DNA from: Methylopumilus sp026399645
GTDB taxonomy: Bacteria; Pseudomonadota; Gammaproteobacteria; Burkholderiales; Methylophilaceae
Assembly: GCF_965184065.1 (NCBI RefSeq)
Contig: NZ_OZ239098.1
Length of the DNA: 64,000 bases
Direction: 5' to 3' (one strand)
The notes under the pieces were generated by a model. That model saw nothing but the letters and a program-made list of their open reading frames with translations. It ran no database searches and had not been told where the DNA came from. Made by a program: the position numbers and the translations under genes. Positions 17,588 to 25,436 of this stretch are shown piece after piece. The number at the start of each line of letters is the position of its first letter. Positions within the stretch are counted from its first letter, which is position 1.

Positions 17588-17890
17588 TTATTTAGATTGT
17601 GTTTTTAGTGCCTTGCTGCAAAGCTCTTGATTGCTCTTATGAATCATGCCAAGTAAGTCTTCAGACTTGGAGTGAACTTTACCTAAATATTCTTCTGCCT
17701 CAGTTTGTGATTTGCAAGCAAGGACATAATCTTTGTTGCCAATAGCGATTAAAGTTAAATTTTGTAGGCGTGAAACAGCCTCTAATTCTTTAATCTTTGT
17801 TCTGGCGTTAACATATTTAAATGCGACAGCTGCTGTAGCAACTAATCCAATAAGTGCCACTGCTATTGTTACTTTTGTATTTTTTTTCAT
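17588..17890 (-). CDS. Small exported/anchored protein, tandem paralogue B
   Basis: A 100-residue paralogue of the 17045 product. It has an N-terminal membrane segment (VTIAVALIGLVATAAVAF) and the shared RLQNLTLIAIGNKDYVLACK, QTEAE, SEDLLGM and LCSKA elements with two conserved cysteines. It starts 34 bases downstream of tRNA-Phe on the same strand, behind an AAGGGAAG ribosome binding site, so it is probably cotranscribed with that tRNA. The function is unknown. The pair looks like a local duplication. Confidence 0.72.
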   Translation of the reverse strand: MKKNTKVTIAVALIGLVATAAVAFKYVNARTKIKELEAVSRLQNLTLIAIGNKDYVLACKSQTEAEEYLGKVHSKSEDLLGMIHKSNQELCSKALKTQSK

Positions 17891-17924
17891 TACTTCCCTT
17901 AGTTAATGCTTTTTTAAATTTGAA

Positions 17925-17995
<71 letters not shown>

Positions 17996-18000
<5 letters not shown>

Positions 18001-18050
18001 ATATAGAACCTCACGATAAAACCGTGAAGAAGCGGAATTATAGCAAAAAT
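17996..18050. repeat. Direct repeat copy 1: tRNA-Phe 5' end and upstream flank
   Basis: TGGCCA at the tRNA 5' end and the next ~50 bases (with CCTCACGATA and GGAATTATA) are repeated, imperfectly, in the same orientation at 19696-19749. The two copies bracket the panB-like and fthC genes. This copy holds the functional tRNA promoter. Confidence 0.85.
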
Positions 18051-18222
18051 GCTGACTTTTACCGAGTTTTAGGAATCAATTTATCCAATAAACGAGACCA
18101 ATAGAGCGAGCCACTTTGCTGGATGGAAAGGGCAGTAAAGAAAATTTATTTTTTTACAGATTATCTAAATTTAGGGCTAAAATTTACTTTGAAAAATCTT
18201 TTTACTTACCAGGATTAATATC

Positions 18223-19041
18223 ATGAGCGTATTGGAAAATTTCAAAAAGTTAAAAGCAGAAGGAAAGAAAATTGTAGTTGTTACTTCATACGACTACTGG
18301 AGCGCAAAGATTCTTAACGAAACCGATGTAAGCGGTATTTTAATTGGTGACTGTTCGTCTATGGTCATGCATGGTCATGGCGACACATTGAGCTCTGATG
18401 TAGAAACTATTGCGATGCATACCCGAGCGGTAAGAAAGGGAGCCAAAGACAAATTCCTTATTGCTGCCATGCCTTTCATGAGTAATCGAAAGGGGATGAA
18501 GGAGACAATGGATAACGTTGAAATCTTAATCAAGGCTGGAGCCAATGCACTTAAGATAGAAGGGGTTGATGGAAACGAAGAGCTCTATGCGCATCTTTCT
18601 CAATCAGGTATTCCAACAATCGGACACATTGGACTTACACCATCTCACCACAATGCAATCGGTGGATTTAAGGCTCAAGGTAAAACTATTGAAAGTGAGC
18701 TTAGTCTCATTGAAGAAGCCAAAAAACTTGATAAGCTTGGATGCATAGCCGTCGTGTTAGAGGCTGTCCCACAACACGTAGGTGCCTCGGTTAGAGACGC
18801 AGTTTCTATCCCAGTCGTCGGTGTCGGCGCAGGACTAGATGTAGATGGACAAGCACTGGTTTTTCAAGATGTCCTAGGGTTCTCTACAGACTTTAAGCCT
18901 AAATTTGTAAGAACATATCTGAATGGAGCCGATCTTATCAAAAATGCCATAAATCAGTTTGCAGCAGATGTAAATACAGGGGCATTCCCAGCAGCAATAG
19001 AAACGTACGCACCGTCAAAGGAGCAGCTACTTAAGAAATAA
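18223..19041 (+). CDS. panB: PanB-like ketopantoate hydroxymethyltransferase, divergent
   Basis: PanB makes ketopantoate from 2-oxoisovalerate and 5,10-methylene-THF, for CoA synthesis. The 272-residue product has the TIM-barrel family marks TSYDYWSAK, GHIGLTPSHHNAIGGFKAQGK, VVLEAVP (catalytic Glu180), PVVGVGAGLDVDGQ and KIEG (Lys111, Glu113). Two active-site positions differ from E. coli PanB: VGDSLGM is IGDCSSM (Ser to Cys44), and the metal ligand Asp84 is replaced by alanine (IAAMPFMS, Ala82). No panC is adjacent. It lies in the cassette between the tRNA-Phe repeats, convergent with fthC. A related but different C1 or 2-oxoacid reaction is possible. Confidence 0.72.
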   Translation: MSVLENFKKLKAEGKKIVVVTSYDYWSAKILNETDVSGILIGDCSSMVMHGHGDTLSSDVETIAMHTRAVRKGAKDKFLIAAMPFMSNRKGMKETMDNVEILIKAGANALKIEGVDGNEELYAHLSQSGIPTIGHIGLTPSHHNAIGGFKAQGKTIESELSLIEEAKKLDKLGCIAVVLEAVPQHVGASVRDAVSIPVVGVGAGLDVDGQALVFQDVLGFSTDFKPKFVRTYLNGADLIKNAINQFAADVNTGAFPAAIETYAPSKEQLLKK

Positions 19042-19082
19042 ACAGTTTATTTAAGATCAAAGCTTACAACAATAAAGACTTA

Positions 19083-19115
19083 ACACTTTTTAACATTCTA
19101 AAAAGTGTAAGTTTT
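19083..19115. terminator. Terminator between panB-like gene and fthC
   Basis: ACACTTTTT (19083-19091) pairs with AAAAAGTGT (19100-19108). The stem includes the fthC stop codon. T-rich sequence follows on the plus strand, so it likely stops both convergent genes. Confidence 0.7.
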
Positions 19116-19664
19116 ATTGGGAGTAACGCAATGTGTCAAAGGTATATCTAGTTCAGTTATATTTTCTATGTCACTACAAGGCCCAAAAAGGCTGATTCCA
19201 ATTCTTTTTGCATCATTGTGTAAAGAAGAAAAAAAACGATCGTAAAATCCTTTACCGTAACCTACCCGATAACCTTTAAGATCAAAAGCCAGAAGAGGAG
19301 TGATTACAAAATCAATAACATCATTTTTTTTCCAAATAGGATCAATTGGTTCGGTAATGTTATTTTTTGTTTGTTTTGTTTTGGTATCAGGCCCAAATTC
19401 TGCATTTTTTAATGTGCCCTCTTCAAAGTTACTAACAGGCACCACAACATTGATATTATTTTTCCAGCAATACTGAATGATTAGCATAGTGTTTATCTCG
19501 CCCTTTGAATAGATAGGTAAAAAACAATGAATACACGCAGGCTTAAATTTTTTAATAAGCCCAATAGTATTTTGGATAAGATGAGATTCTTCTTCTTCAA
19601 ATATTGCAGCAGGAAGTTCTTGGCGCTTTTTTAAATATGTTTTTCTAACTATATCTTTTTTCAT
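19098..19664 (-). CDS. fthC: 5-formyltetrahydrofolate cyclo-ligase
   Basis: This enzyme (also called YgfA, Fau or MTHFS) converts 5-formyl-THF and ATP to 5,10-methenyl-THF. The 188-residue protein begins with the KKDIVRKTYLKKRQEL basic helix and has the phosphate/folate loop KGYRVGYGKGFYDRFF, ITPLLAFD, and the end TELDIPLTHCVTPNKTYTF. The C-terminal signature and KGYR variant look more like Bacteroidetes homologues than betaproteobacterial ones (impression, not computed). The gene is not in its usual place after the 6S RNA gene; it sits in the tRNA-Phe cassette, with a relic tRNA promoter about 70 bases upstream. Confidence 0.9.
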   Translation of the reverse strand: MKKDIVRKTYLKKRQELPAAIFEEEESHLIQNTIGLIKKFKPACIHCFLPIYSKGEINTMLIIQYCWKNNINVVVPVSNFEEGTLKNAEFGPDTKTKQTKNNITEPIDPIWKKNDVIDFVITPLLAFDLKGYRVGYGKGFYDRFFSSLHNDAKRIGISLFGPCSDIENITELDIPLTHCVTPNKTYTF

Positions 19665-19692
19665 AATAAAAGTTGTAGGGATAGTAAGGAAG

Positions 19693-19749
19693 TGGTGGCC
19701 AGATGGAGCCTCACGATATAATCGTTATGAATGGAATTATAACAAAAAC
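19693..19749. repeat. Direct repeat copy 2: tRNA-Phe locus with the tRNA body deleted
   Basis: TGGTGGCCAG matches the 3' end of tRNA-Phe (17925-17934). The sequence then continues, in register at TGGCCA, with the tRNA 5' flank (CCTCACGATA, GGAATTATA). This is what results if the 68 bases between the two TGGCCA hexamers of a tRNA-Phe gene are lost. Several substitutions and one indel separate it from copy 1, so it is not recent. On the minus strand it keeps TATAAT (19736-19741) pointing at fthC. Confidence 0.8.
19736..19741 (-). promoter_or_regulatory. Relic tRNA-Phe promoter upstream of fthC
   Basis: TATAAT on the minus strand, preceded by TTTTTG as at the intact tRNA-Phe promoter. Transcription from here would begin near 19729 and reach the fthC start at 19664 after a leader of about 65 bases. 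No good -35 is visible at either copy. Its use for fthC is an inference. Confidence 0.5.
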
Positions 19750-19854
19750 AGCCCGTCTTATCTTCTACCAAGTAGTTATTGGTTAATCAAGCGCTCTATA
19801 GCGTCTAGTTAAGTGACGCTGGGTTCTGAAGTCTTTACTCTATATAATTCTGAT

Positions 19855-20343
19855 ATGAAATCCTATAATATTCTCTTTCTCTGCACAGGCAATTCTGCCC
19901 GTAGCATTTTGGCTGAAGCGCTAGTAACAACTTTAAGTGGCGGTAAATTGATTGGTTATTCAGCAGGGTCTAATCCAGCGGGAAGGGTAAATCCTTTTGC
20001 TTCTGAGTTAGCAATAGAAATGGGTTACCCAAAAGAGAAGTTACGATCCAAGAATTGGGATGAATATAGTTTGCCTGATTCACCACAAATGGATTTCATT
20101 ATTACGGTATGTGATAACGCAGCTAATGAAGCGTGTCCTATTTGGTTAGGTCATCCATCAACAGCGCATTGGGGATTTCCTGATCCTGCGAGTGTTGAAG
20201 GAACAGACCTGATTAAACGAGAAGCATTTCAAAAAACATTATTAGGATTAACAAAGAATATTGAAGCACTTATTAAGCTACCTATCGATCAACTAGATTT
20301 ATTATCTTTAAAGAAAGCTATTCAAGACATCCATGATAAATAA
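19855..20343 (+). CDS. arsC: Arsenate reductase, LMW-phosphatase-fold (ArsC type)
   Basis: This cytoplasmic protein likely reduces arsenate to arsenite. The P-loop FLCTGNSARSILAE (CX5R) is at the N-terminus and VCDNAANEACP supplies two further redox cysteines, as in thioredoxin-coupled ArsC. ATG 19855 is chosen; an upstream in-frame start would add 14 unrelated residues. The C-terminus extends about 25 residues past the usual fold. The stop overlaps the aquaporin start by 11 bases, so the two are translationally coupled. No arsR is visible nearby. Confidence 0.88.
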   Translation: MKSYNILFLCTGNSARSILAEALVTTLSGGKLIGYSAGSNPAGRVNPFASELAIEMGYPKEKLRSKNWDEYSLPDSPQMDFIITVCDNAANEACPIWLGHPSTAHWGFPDPASVEGTDLIKREAFQKTLLGLTKNIEALIKLPIDQLDLLSLKKAIQDIHDK

Positions 20344-20971
20344 AAAATATTTAACAGAATTCTTTGGCACCGCAGCATTATTGTCTGTCATCACAGGCTC
20401 AGGTCTTATGGGGCAAGCACTTTCCTCTGGCAATGACGCTGTGACACTGCTTGGTAATAGTATCGCTACAGGTGCAGGGCTTTATGTATTGATTATGATT
20501 TTAGGTCCCATTTCAGGGGCACACCTTAATCCATTAGTCAGTGTGATGGCTTGCACCCAAAAACAATTAAAACGAAAAGACTTAGTACCTTATATTGCCT
20601 CCCAAATTTCAGGCGCAATCTCAGGCGTTTGGATGACACATTTGATGTTTAACTTATCTATCATTCAAACATCAACAAAAATCAGAACTGGAATGGGTAT
20701 TTGGGTCAGTGAAGTGATAGCAACACTGATATTGCTTACAGTGATTTATCTAGGATTGAAATATGCCAAGAAACAAATTGCGATGATTGTGGCTTTAACA
20801 GTGACCGCAGGCTATTGGTTTACCTCATCCACTTTCTTTTGTAATCCAGCTGTGACATTTGCCCGAAGTTTAACAGACACATTTGTAGGTATTGCCCCAC
20901 AAAATATTTTAGGATTTGTCATTCCGCAAGTTATTGCGCTCATCCTCATACTTCAAATCATTAAAAAATAG
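20333..20971 (+). CDS. MIP-family channel (AqpS-like, probable arsenite exporter)
   Basis: A 212-residue, six-helix channel of the aquaporin/glyceroporin family. The two pore motifs are HLNPLVSV and FCNPAVTFARS, so the first is NPL rather than NPA, and the second keeps the selectivity Arg. It follows arsC with an 11-base overlap. In Sinorhizobium meliloti, AqpS next to arsC passes arsenite down its gradient out of the cell; the context here suggests the same (inference). A general solute role is an alternative. Confidence 0.82.
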   Translation: MINKKYLTEFFGTAALLSVITGSGLMGQALSSGNDAVTLLGNSIATGAGLYVLIMILGPISGAHLNPLVSVMACTQKQLKRKDLVPYIASQISGAISGVWMTHLMFNLSIIQTSTKIRTGMGIWVSEVIATLILLTVIYLGLKYAKKQIAMIVALTVTAGYWFTSSTFFCNPAVTFARSLTDTFVGIAPQNILGFVIPQVIALILILQIIKK

Positions 20972-21025
20972 TTTTATAAACTACCTCCGCATATAAATTA
21001 GGTCTGAAGAGAGGGGAGATGAGCA

Positions 21026-21319
21026 TTATTTTTTGAAAGAGCATTCTAGAACACCGACTACCTCTTCCCCAAGATATACCATCATCGCCCCATTGGTTCT
21101 ATTAAAAGTATAAGCGTATTTATCATTCCAAAAGCGCATACTTTTCTCGTCAATAGATACTTTTGTTTGAGGGATTTTATTGACTAAAACAATTTGCTTC
21201 GCTTCATCAAATTGCACTGATAAGGCTCCCCCATCAATTGCATTACAAAAACTAGTCTGCATTTCAGCATATAGATTAGATGCAAAGAGAAGTGATAGAA
21301 GTAAAGTTAAAAATTTCAT
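21026..21319 (-). CDS. Small secreted protein of unknown function
   Basis: A 97-residue protein with a signal peptide (MKFLTLLLSLLFASNLYAEM). The mature part, about 78 residues, has two cysteines (FCNAI and LECSF) likely to form one disulfide, with a beta-rich pattern that recalls small periplasmic inhibitors such as MliC, but the match is too weak to name. It is the last minus-strand gene downstream of btuM, separated by about 80 bases. Confidence 0.6.
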   Translation of the reverse strand: MKFLTLLLSLLFASNLYAEMQTSFCNAIDGGALSVQFDEAKQIVLVNKIPQTKVSIDEKSMRFWNDKYAYTFNRTNGAMMVYLGEEVVGVLECSFKK

Positions 21320-21401
21320 TTCTTATCTTTCATTATCTAGAGCCACATAACTAGTCAGTTGCCCTATAAAAAAAGCGGAGTCTTTAGAGGCTAATATATT
21401 C

Positions 21402-21986
21402 TTATGAGGATTTAAATTTTTTATAAAAATCTAAAAATTTATTTTTATTAACGAAGTACGAGATTAACCAGAATATACCTATATAAGTAAATGAGGATAA
21501 GAAATATTGAGATAAGTATTCCCAACCATGAAATACGCTCTCAAAAAAAGATGGATTTCCAAATATTCCAGAAAACATATAGTAAGTCTGAGTGGAAATT
21601 ATAAAAGCTAATATTATTGCAATAGATACTATGGGTATAAAAATTGATAATTTTTGAATTGACTTTTTATGATGTAAAAAGTATCCACTTAGCCAAAGAA
21701 CACCATACGCAGGAATAAGCCCCCAATAACCATTAGTTAAGCAAAAACCTAATTTTGGATCGAAGGCTGATGCACCAAAATCTATAACCAATCCAAGTAA
21801 AAAAAGCGCAAGAAAAAATCTAATATTTTTGAGATAAATTCCTCCAACCAGGAATAAGGCTAAGCTTGCATCAGGAAGACTATAGAAAGTTGTGATGTGG
21901 CTTCCTCGAGTTAATATCAAAACTAAAGATAGAATGATTAAGAAAAGCGTCTCATGTGTTTTTAATCTTAAATATTGGAATGCCAT
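21402..21986 (-). CDS. btuM: Cobalamin transporter BtuM (solitary ECF-type S component)
   Basis: BtuM is an inner-membrane vitamin B12 uptake protein that works without an ECF energising module. This 194-residue protein has about six hydrophobic segments and the motif GFCLTNGYWGLIPAYGVLW, whose cysteine (Cys82) matches the position of the cobalt-coordinating Cys80 known in Thiobacillus denitrificans BtuM. The start at 21986 follows AAGGA with good spacing; the ATG at 22004 lacks it. It lies directly after btuB and under the B12 riboswitch, giving outer- and inner-membrane steps of one pathway. Confidence 0.8.
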   Translation of the reverse strand: MAFQYLRLKTHETLFLIILSLVLILTRGSHITTFYSLPDASLALFLVGGIYLKNIRFFLALFLLGLVIDFGASAFDPKLGFCLTNGYWGLIPAYGVLWLSGYFLHHKKSIQKLSIFIPIVSIAIILAFIISTQTYYMFSGIFGNPSFFESVFHGWEYLSQYFLSSFTYIGIFWLISYFVNKNKFLDFYKKFKSS

Positions 21987-22025
21987 AATTTTCCTTAAAT
22001 TCAATAAATAAACTTTACTCTAAAT

Positions 22026-23915
22026 TTACTGTGGCTCATATCGCAAGGAGATAAAAAAACTTTGGCTAGGCGTTTGGTAACGAAAACCATCCGTAGTTGG
22101 ATTTCCTTCATAGGCATAAGTATAGTTTTTACCTAAAACATTATCTACCCTAGCATTCATTGTTAGGTTTTTGTTAATTTGATAATCAGCAAATAAATTT
22201 GTTTTAATATAACCCGGTATATTGAAGAGGTTTGCAGCATCATTATATCTGTTTCCTGACCCGGTAGCTTCAAAACCTAAATTCCAATTTTGAATGAAAT
22301 AATTTAAGCCCACTGTACCAAAAAAATTACTTCTTCTTGGTAAGTATTTATCAGCACTTTCATTCATTGGAGATTGCACTGTGAGACTACTTTTGACCTG
22401 AAAATGATTCATAAAATGGCTACTTGACACTGTTGCGCCATAGATTTCAGCAGTATTGATATTATAAGGTCGAAAATTAGTTGTACTATCAGAAATTATA
22501 AAGTCTGTTATTTTATTTTTAAATGTCACAAAAGAAAAAAATTCTGCATCAGATTGATATTTAAGTTGTGCTTCAACATTTTTAGATTTTTCTGGTTGTA
22601 AATCTGGATTTGCATAACTACCAGCATAAAGATAATTAAATGTTGGTGATCTAAAGGCAGTGCCAAACGAAGAAGCGATGGACCAATTAGAGTCTATTGC
22701 ATAAGAATATCCAATATTTCCGGTTGTAGCATCTCGGTAGACACTATTAAAGTCTTTTCTAACGTTAGCTTGAAAATTATGATTCGCTTGATTCAGATTA
22801 TAACCAATCATATACGCATCATTTTGACGATCTTTTTTTGAGTAGCTTGTATCTGTCACATTAATTTTCTGATCAAGTTTATCGTACAACAAAACTAGCG
22901 ACCCGAGAGGCAAAATCAAATCATTTTGCCAAGTGATTTGATTTTGAATCGTTTTATAAACGTTATCAACTTCTCTTGCAGCGCCAGAAATATATCTTTG
23001 TTTTTCGACATAATCATCTATCCCCAGTCCTACTCTAAAACTAGATTTCCAATAATTAGTTAGCTGGCTATTAACGGTACCACTCAAGCTTTCTTGGTCT
23101 TGAGTATTTTTCCAATCAATACTTGGATCCCAATTTGCATAACGATTATCGTATTTATTTTTACCTTGGCTTAAAAAGTATTGAAAGTTTATATCGAGCT
23201 TTTCATTAATTTTATGACTTAGAGAGGCAGAAATACTTTTATTTCTGTAGCCATCCTTATCCAAATTATAGATATTCGCTGTTGCTGCCGGATTTGTATT
23301 TGGCTCGAAAGCAGAAAATCCTCTTGAGTTTTGACTTGATAGGTTAATAGCATAAGAGGTTGTGTCATCGCCTCCTCTTATCCCCCCTTGCGCAATTGAG
23401 GTATTGTATTTACCGTACCCGAAGGAAATATAGGGTTTAAAACCATTTAAACCTTTTTTTGTAAAGATTTGAATGACTCCACCAATAGCATCTTGACCAT
23501 ATAGGCTCGAGGCTGGCCCTCTAACAATTTCAATTTTTTCAATTTGTGATAAGGGAATATTTTCTATAGCAGTCAGACCTGCTGTAGCAGAATCAATTCT
23601 AATGCCATCTAATAAAATTACTGAATGTGTTGAGCTAGCCCCTCTCAGAAAAAGTGTAGAAACTTTTCCTTGTCCTCCATTATTTGATATTTCTATTCCA
23701 GGCTGTCTTTGGAGAAGCTCAGGTAGCGAAGAGGATCCTGCAAGTTTGATTTCTTCCTCAGAAATTAAAGTTATGTCAGCAATGACATTTTTTTTGGGGA
23801 TACTAGTTCGAGTGGCTGTTACAAAGACATCAGAAGTTTTAAGTGTGGTTTCTGCAAAAACATTTGCTGTTAAGAGTTGAGTCATTAATAGACTCGATAG
23901 AATAATTTTTTTCAT
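22026..23915 (-). CDS. btuB: TonB-dependent vitamin B12 receptor
   Basis: BtuB carries cobalamins across the outer membrane with energy from TonB. The 629-residue protein has a signal peptide (SLLMTQLLTANVFA), a TonB box region (TSDVFVTATRT), a plug domain with SSLPELLQRQPGIEI, GQGKVSTLFLRGASSTHSVILLDG and RGPASSLYGQDAIGGVIQIFT, and a beta-barrel ending in a C-terminal aromatic-type strand (FFISLRYEPQ). A cobalamin riboswitch lies in its leader, and btuM follows. Confidence 0.94.
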   Translation of the reverse strand: MKKIILSSLLMTQLLTANVFAETTLKTSDVFVTATRTSIPKKNVIADITLISEEEIKLAGSSSLPELLQRQPGIEISNNGGQGKVSTLFLRGASSTHSVILLDGIRIDSATAGLTAIENIPLSQIEKIEIVRGPASSLYGQDAIGGVIQIFTKKGLNGFKPYISFGYGKYNTSIAQGGIRGGDDTTSYAINLSSQNSRGFSAFEPNTNPAATANIYNLDKDGYRNKSISASLSHKINEKLDINFQYFLSQGKNKYDNRYANWDPSIDWKNTQDQESLSGTVNSQLTNYWKSSFRVGLGIDDYVEKQRYISGAAREVDNVYKTIQNQITWQNDLILPLGSLVLLYDKLDQKINVTDTSYSKKDRQNDAYMIGYNLNQANHNFQANVRKDFNSVYRDATTGNIGYSYAIDSNWSIASSFGTAFRSPTFNYLYAGSYANPDLQPEKSKNVEAQLKYQSDAEFFSFVTFKNKITDFIISDSTTNFRPYNINTAEIYGATVSSSHFMNHFQVKSSLTVQSPMNESADKYLPRRSNFFGTVGLNYFIQNWNLGFEATGSGNRYNDAANLFNIPGYIKTNLFADYQINKNLTMNARVDNVLGKNYTYAYEGNPTTDGFRYQTPSQSFFISLRYEPQ

Positions 23916-24029
23916 AGTATTTCCAAATAATCATGCAACCCCGCATGACATTAATAAGTAAGAAATACTTTAGGAGAAAAAAATGTGAAAAGACACTCAC
24001 AAATCAAATACCACTCCCCGTAGTATTTC

Positions 24030-24238
24030 TGTGTGAGTTATTAGGCCGGTCTCCGGACTCGTAAGATTTGATTCATGGCCTTCCCGAAATAAATTCAGTG
24101 GCATGTGTTATGAATCCACGCTTACTTACCGTTGCGGGGGCAGTATAGGAATTGTTGTTACACTCACCTATTTCCCAGTTTCAATGTTTTCTTAAATGAA
24201 GATAAACCCTAAGAAGACATCACCTAACAACTTGAAAA
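24030..24238 (-). promoter_or_regulatory. Cobalamin (B12) riboswitch controlling btuB-btuM
   Basis: On the minus strand the leader shows the cobalamin aptamer elements in order: GGTG...AATTCC, CTGCCCCCGCAACGGTAA, the B12 box with GCCACTG (24096-24102), then GGGAAGG and GTCCGGAGACC before the gene. Bound cobalamin is expected to shut off btuB and btuM. The 400-base gap from 23916 to 24315 is filled by this leader and the divergent yggX promoter. The 3' edge of the switch is not exact. Confidence 0.95.
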
Positions 24239-24239
24239 C

Positions 24240-24263
24240 ATCATAGCACATCTTTGGTATACT
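24240..24263. promoter_or_regulatory. Divergent promoter region for btuB and yggX
   Basis: On the minus strand TATGAT (24240-24245) with TTGAGT 15 bases upstream could start the riboswitch transcript. On the plus strand TATACT (24258-24263) could serve yggX. The two overlap. Spacings are not ideal, so confidence is low. Confidence 0.4.
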
Positions 24264-24315
24264 CAAACTTAAGGATTTATAAATTTATTGATTGCAATGC
24301 AAAGGATATTTAGTT

Positions 24316-24588
24316 ATGGCAAGAACAGTGAAATGTGTCAAATTAGACAAAGAATTAGATGGTTTAGATTTTCCGCCTTATCCAGGGCCTTTAGGCAAAC
24401 GTATTTTTGAGAGCGTATCTAAAGAGGCATGGGCAGGTTGGCTTAAACACCAAACGATGCTAGTAAACGAAAACCGATTGAGTTTTGTGGATCCGGCGGC
24501 ACGTAAATATTTAACCGAACAAACCGAAGCTTATTTTTTTGGTGACGGTGCGGATAATGCGTCGGGATATGTACCACCTAAAAGCTAA
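24316..24588 (+). CDS. yggX: Probable Fe(2+)-trafficking protein YggX
   Basis: YggX is a small cytoplasmic protein linked to iron-sulfur cluster protection and oxidative stress resistance. The 90-residue product has the family signature MARTVKCVKL with its conserved Cys, YPGPLGKRIFESVSKEAW, WLKHQTMLVNE and the C-terminal GYVPP. ATG 24316 is preferred over 24292 because homology begins at MARTV. It ends 16 bases before a bidirectional terminator shared with phoU. Confidence 0.93.
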   Translation: MARTVKCVKLDKELDGLDFPPYPGPLGKRIFESVSKEAWAGWLKHQTMLVNENRLSFVDPAARKYLTEQTEAYFFGDGADNASGYVPPKS

Positions 24589-24604
24589 TTAAAAATGAAG
24601 ACGT

Positions 24605-24634
24605 AAAAAAACACTTCCGAGGAAGTGTTTTTTT
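24605..24634. terminator. Bidirectional terminator between yggX and phoU
   Basis: A 14-bp perfect stem (AAAAAAACACTTCC with GGAAGTGTTTTTTT) and a GA loop lie between the convergent genes, with T-runs on both strands. Confidence 0.93.
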
Positions 24635-24648
24635 ATTTTGTAAATGAA

Positions 24649-25353
24649 TTATTCAGCAATCGTCTTTTTCATCTCTTTGATTGTTGAATGTCTAATGTCA
24701 GCACCCTTCACAGCATACACAATGTGTTCTGAGATATTTTTGCAATGATCACCAATGCGTTCGAGCGCTTTGACGACCACGAGTAACTCTAAAGACACTG
24801 AAATAGCTTTTGAGTCTTCAAGCATGTAAGTGAGAAGCTCTCTAATAGTTGCGCGATACTGATCATCTACCGCCTCATCTTTTTTTGCGACCTCAATTGT
24901 TTTACTAATATCTAGTCGTGCGAATGAGTCTAATACGGTTTTAAGCATCGAATGAACAGCTTCTACCATCAGTTTAATTTCACCGATTTTGATTTTTTTA
25001 ATATTTGGATTTTCGTTAACGCGAATAGCTGTGCGTGCAATCTTTGTTGCTTCATCACCAATGCGCTCTAAGTCTGTGATGGATTTAAGGATCGAAATGA
25101 TCATACGAAGGTCGCCTGCTGCAGGCTGCCTTTTCGCAATAATGCGAGATGCATCTTCGTCAATTTCCATTTCAAGACCGTTGACTTTTTCGTCAATTTT
25201 AATCACTTTATTCGCTAAGTCGACATCGTCTTTTTTAAGAGACTCAATAGCAGAAAGAATATTCTCTTCGACTAAGCCGCCCATTTTTAAGACCTTCGCT
25301 CTTACCGCTTCTAATTCTAGGTCGTACTCTTTATAACTATGTTCTGAAGCCAT
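24649..25353 (-). CDS. phoU: Phosphate signalling protein PhoU
   Basis: PhoU is a cytoplasmic negative regulator of the PhoR-PhoB phosphate response and the Pst transporter. The 234-residue protein is two three-helix repeats, each carrying the metal-binding signature (DLERIGDEATKIA about 95-107 and ALERIGDHCKNISEHIVY about 190-207). pstSCAB and phoBR are not next to it; it stands alone here between yggX and rpiA. The upstream gap to rpiA is about 80 bases. Confidence 0.95.
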   Translation of the reverse strand: MASEHSYKEYDLELEAVRAKVLKMGGLVEENILSAIESLKKDDVDLANKVIKIDEKVNGLEMEIDEDASRIIAKRQPAAGDLRMIISILKSITDLERIGDEATKIARTAIRVNENPNIKKIKIGEIKLMVEAVHSMLKTVLDSFARLDISKTIEVAKKDEAVDDQYRATIRELLTYMLEDSKAISVSLELLVVVKALERIGDHCKNISEHIVYAVKGADIRHSTIKEMKKTIAE

Positions 25354-25436
25354 TTTTAGTAATCCTTATAAACACTTACAATTTCACACCATATATATAT
25401 TATTACTTATATATGACATTTTTAAGACTTATAAGC

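Noticed and set aside
19693..19749. Possible second functional tRNA-Phe
   Set aside because: Only the last ten bases of the gene and the upstream flank remain; the D, anticodon and T arms are missing.
24989..25336. 115-residue plus-strand ORF opposite phoU
   Set aside because: It is the antisense shadow of phoU; its Ser/Arg-rich composition mirrors the PhoU codons and it has no ribosome binding site.
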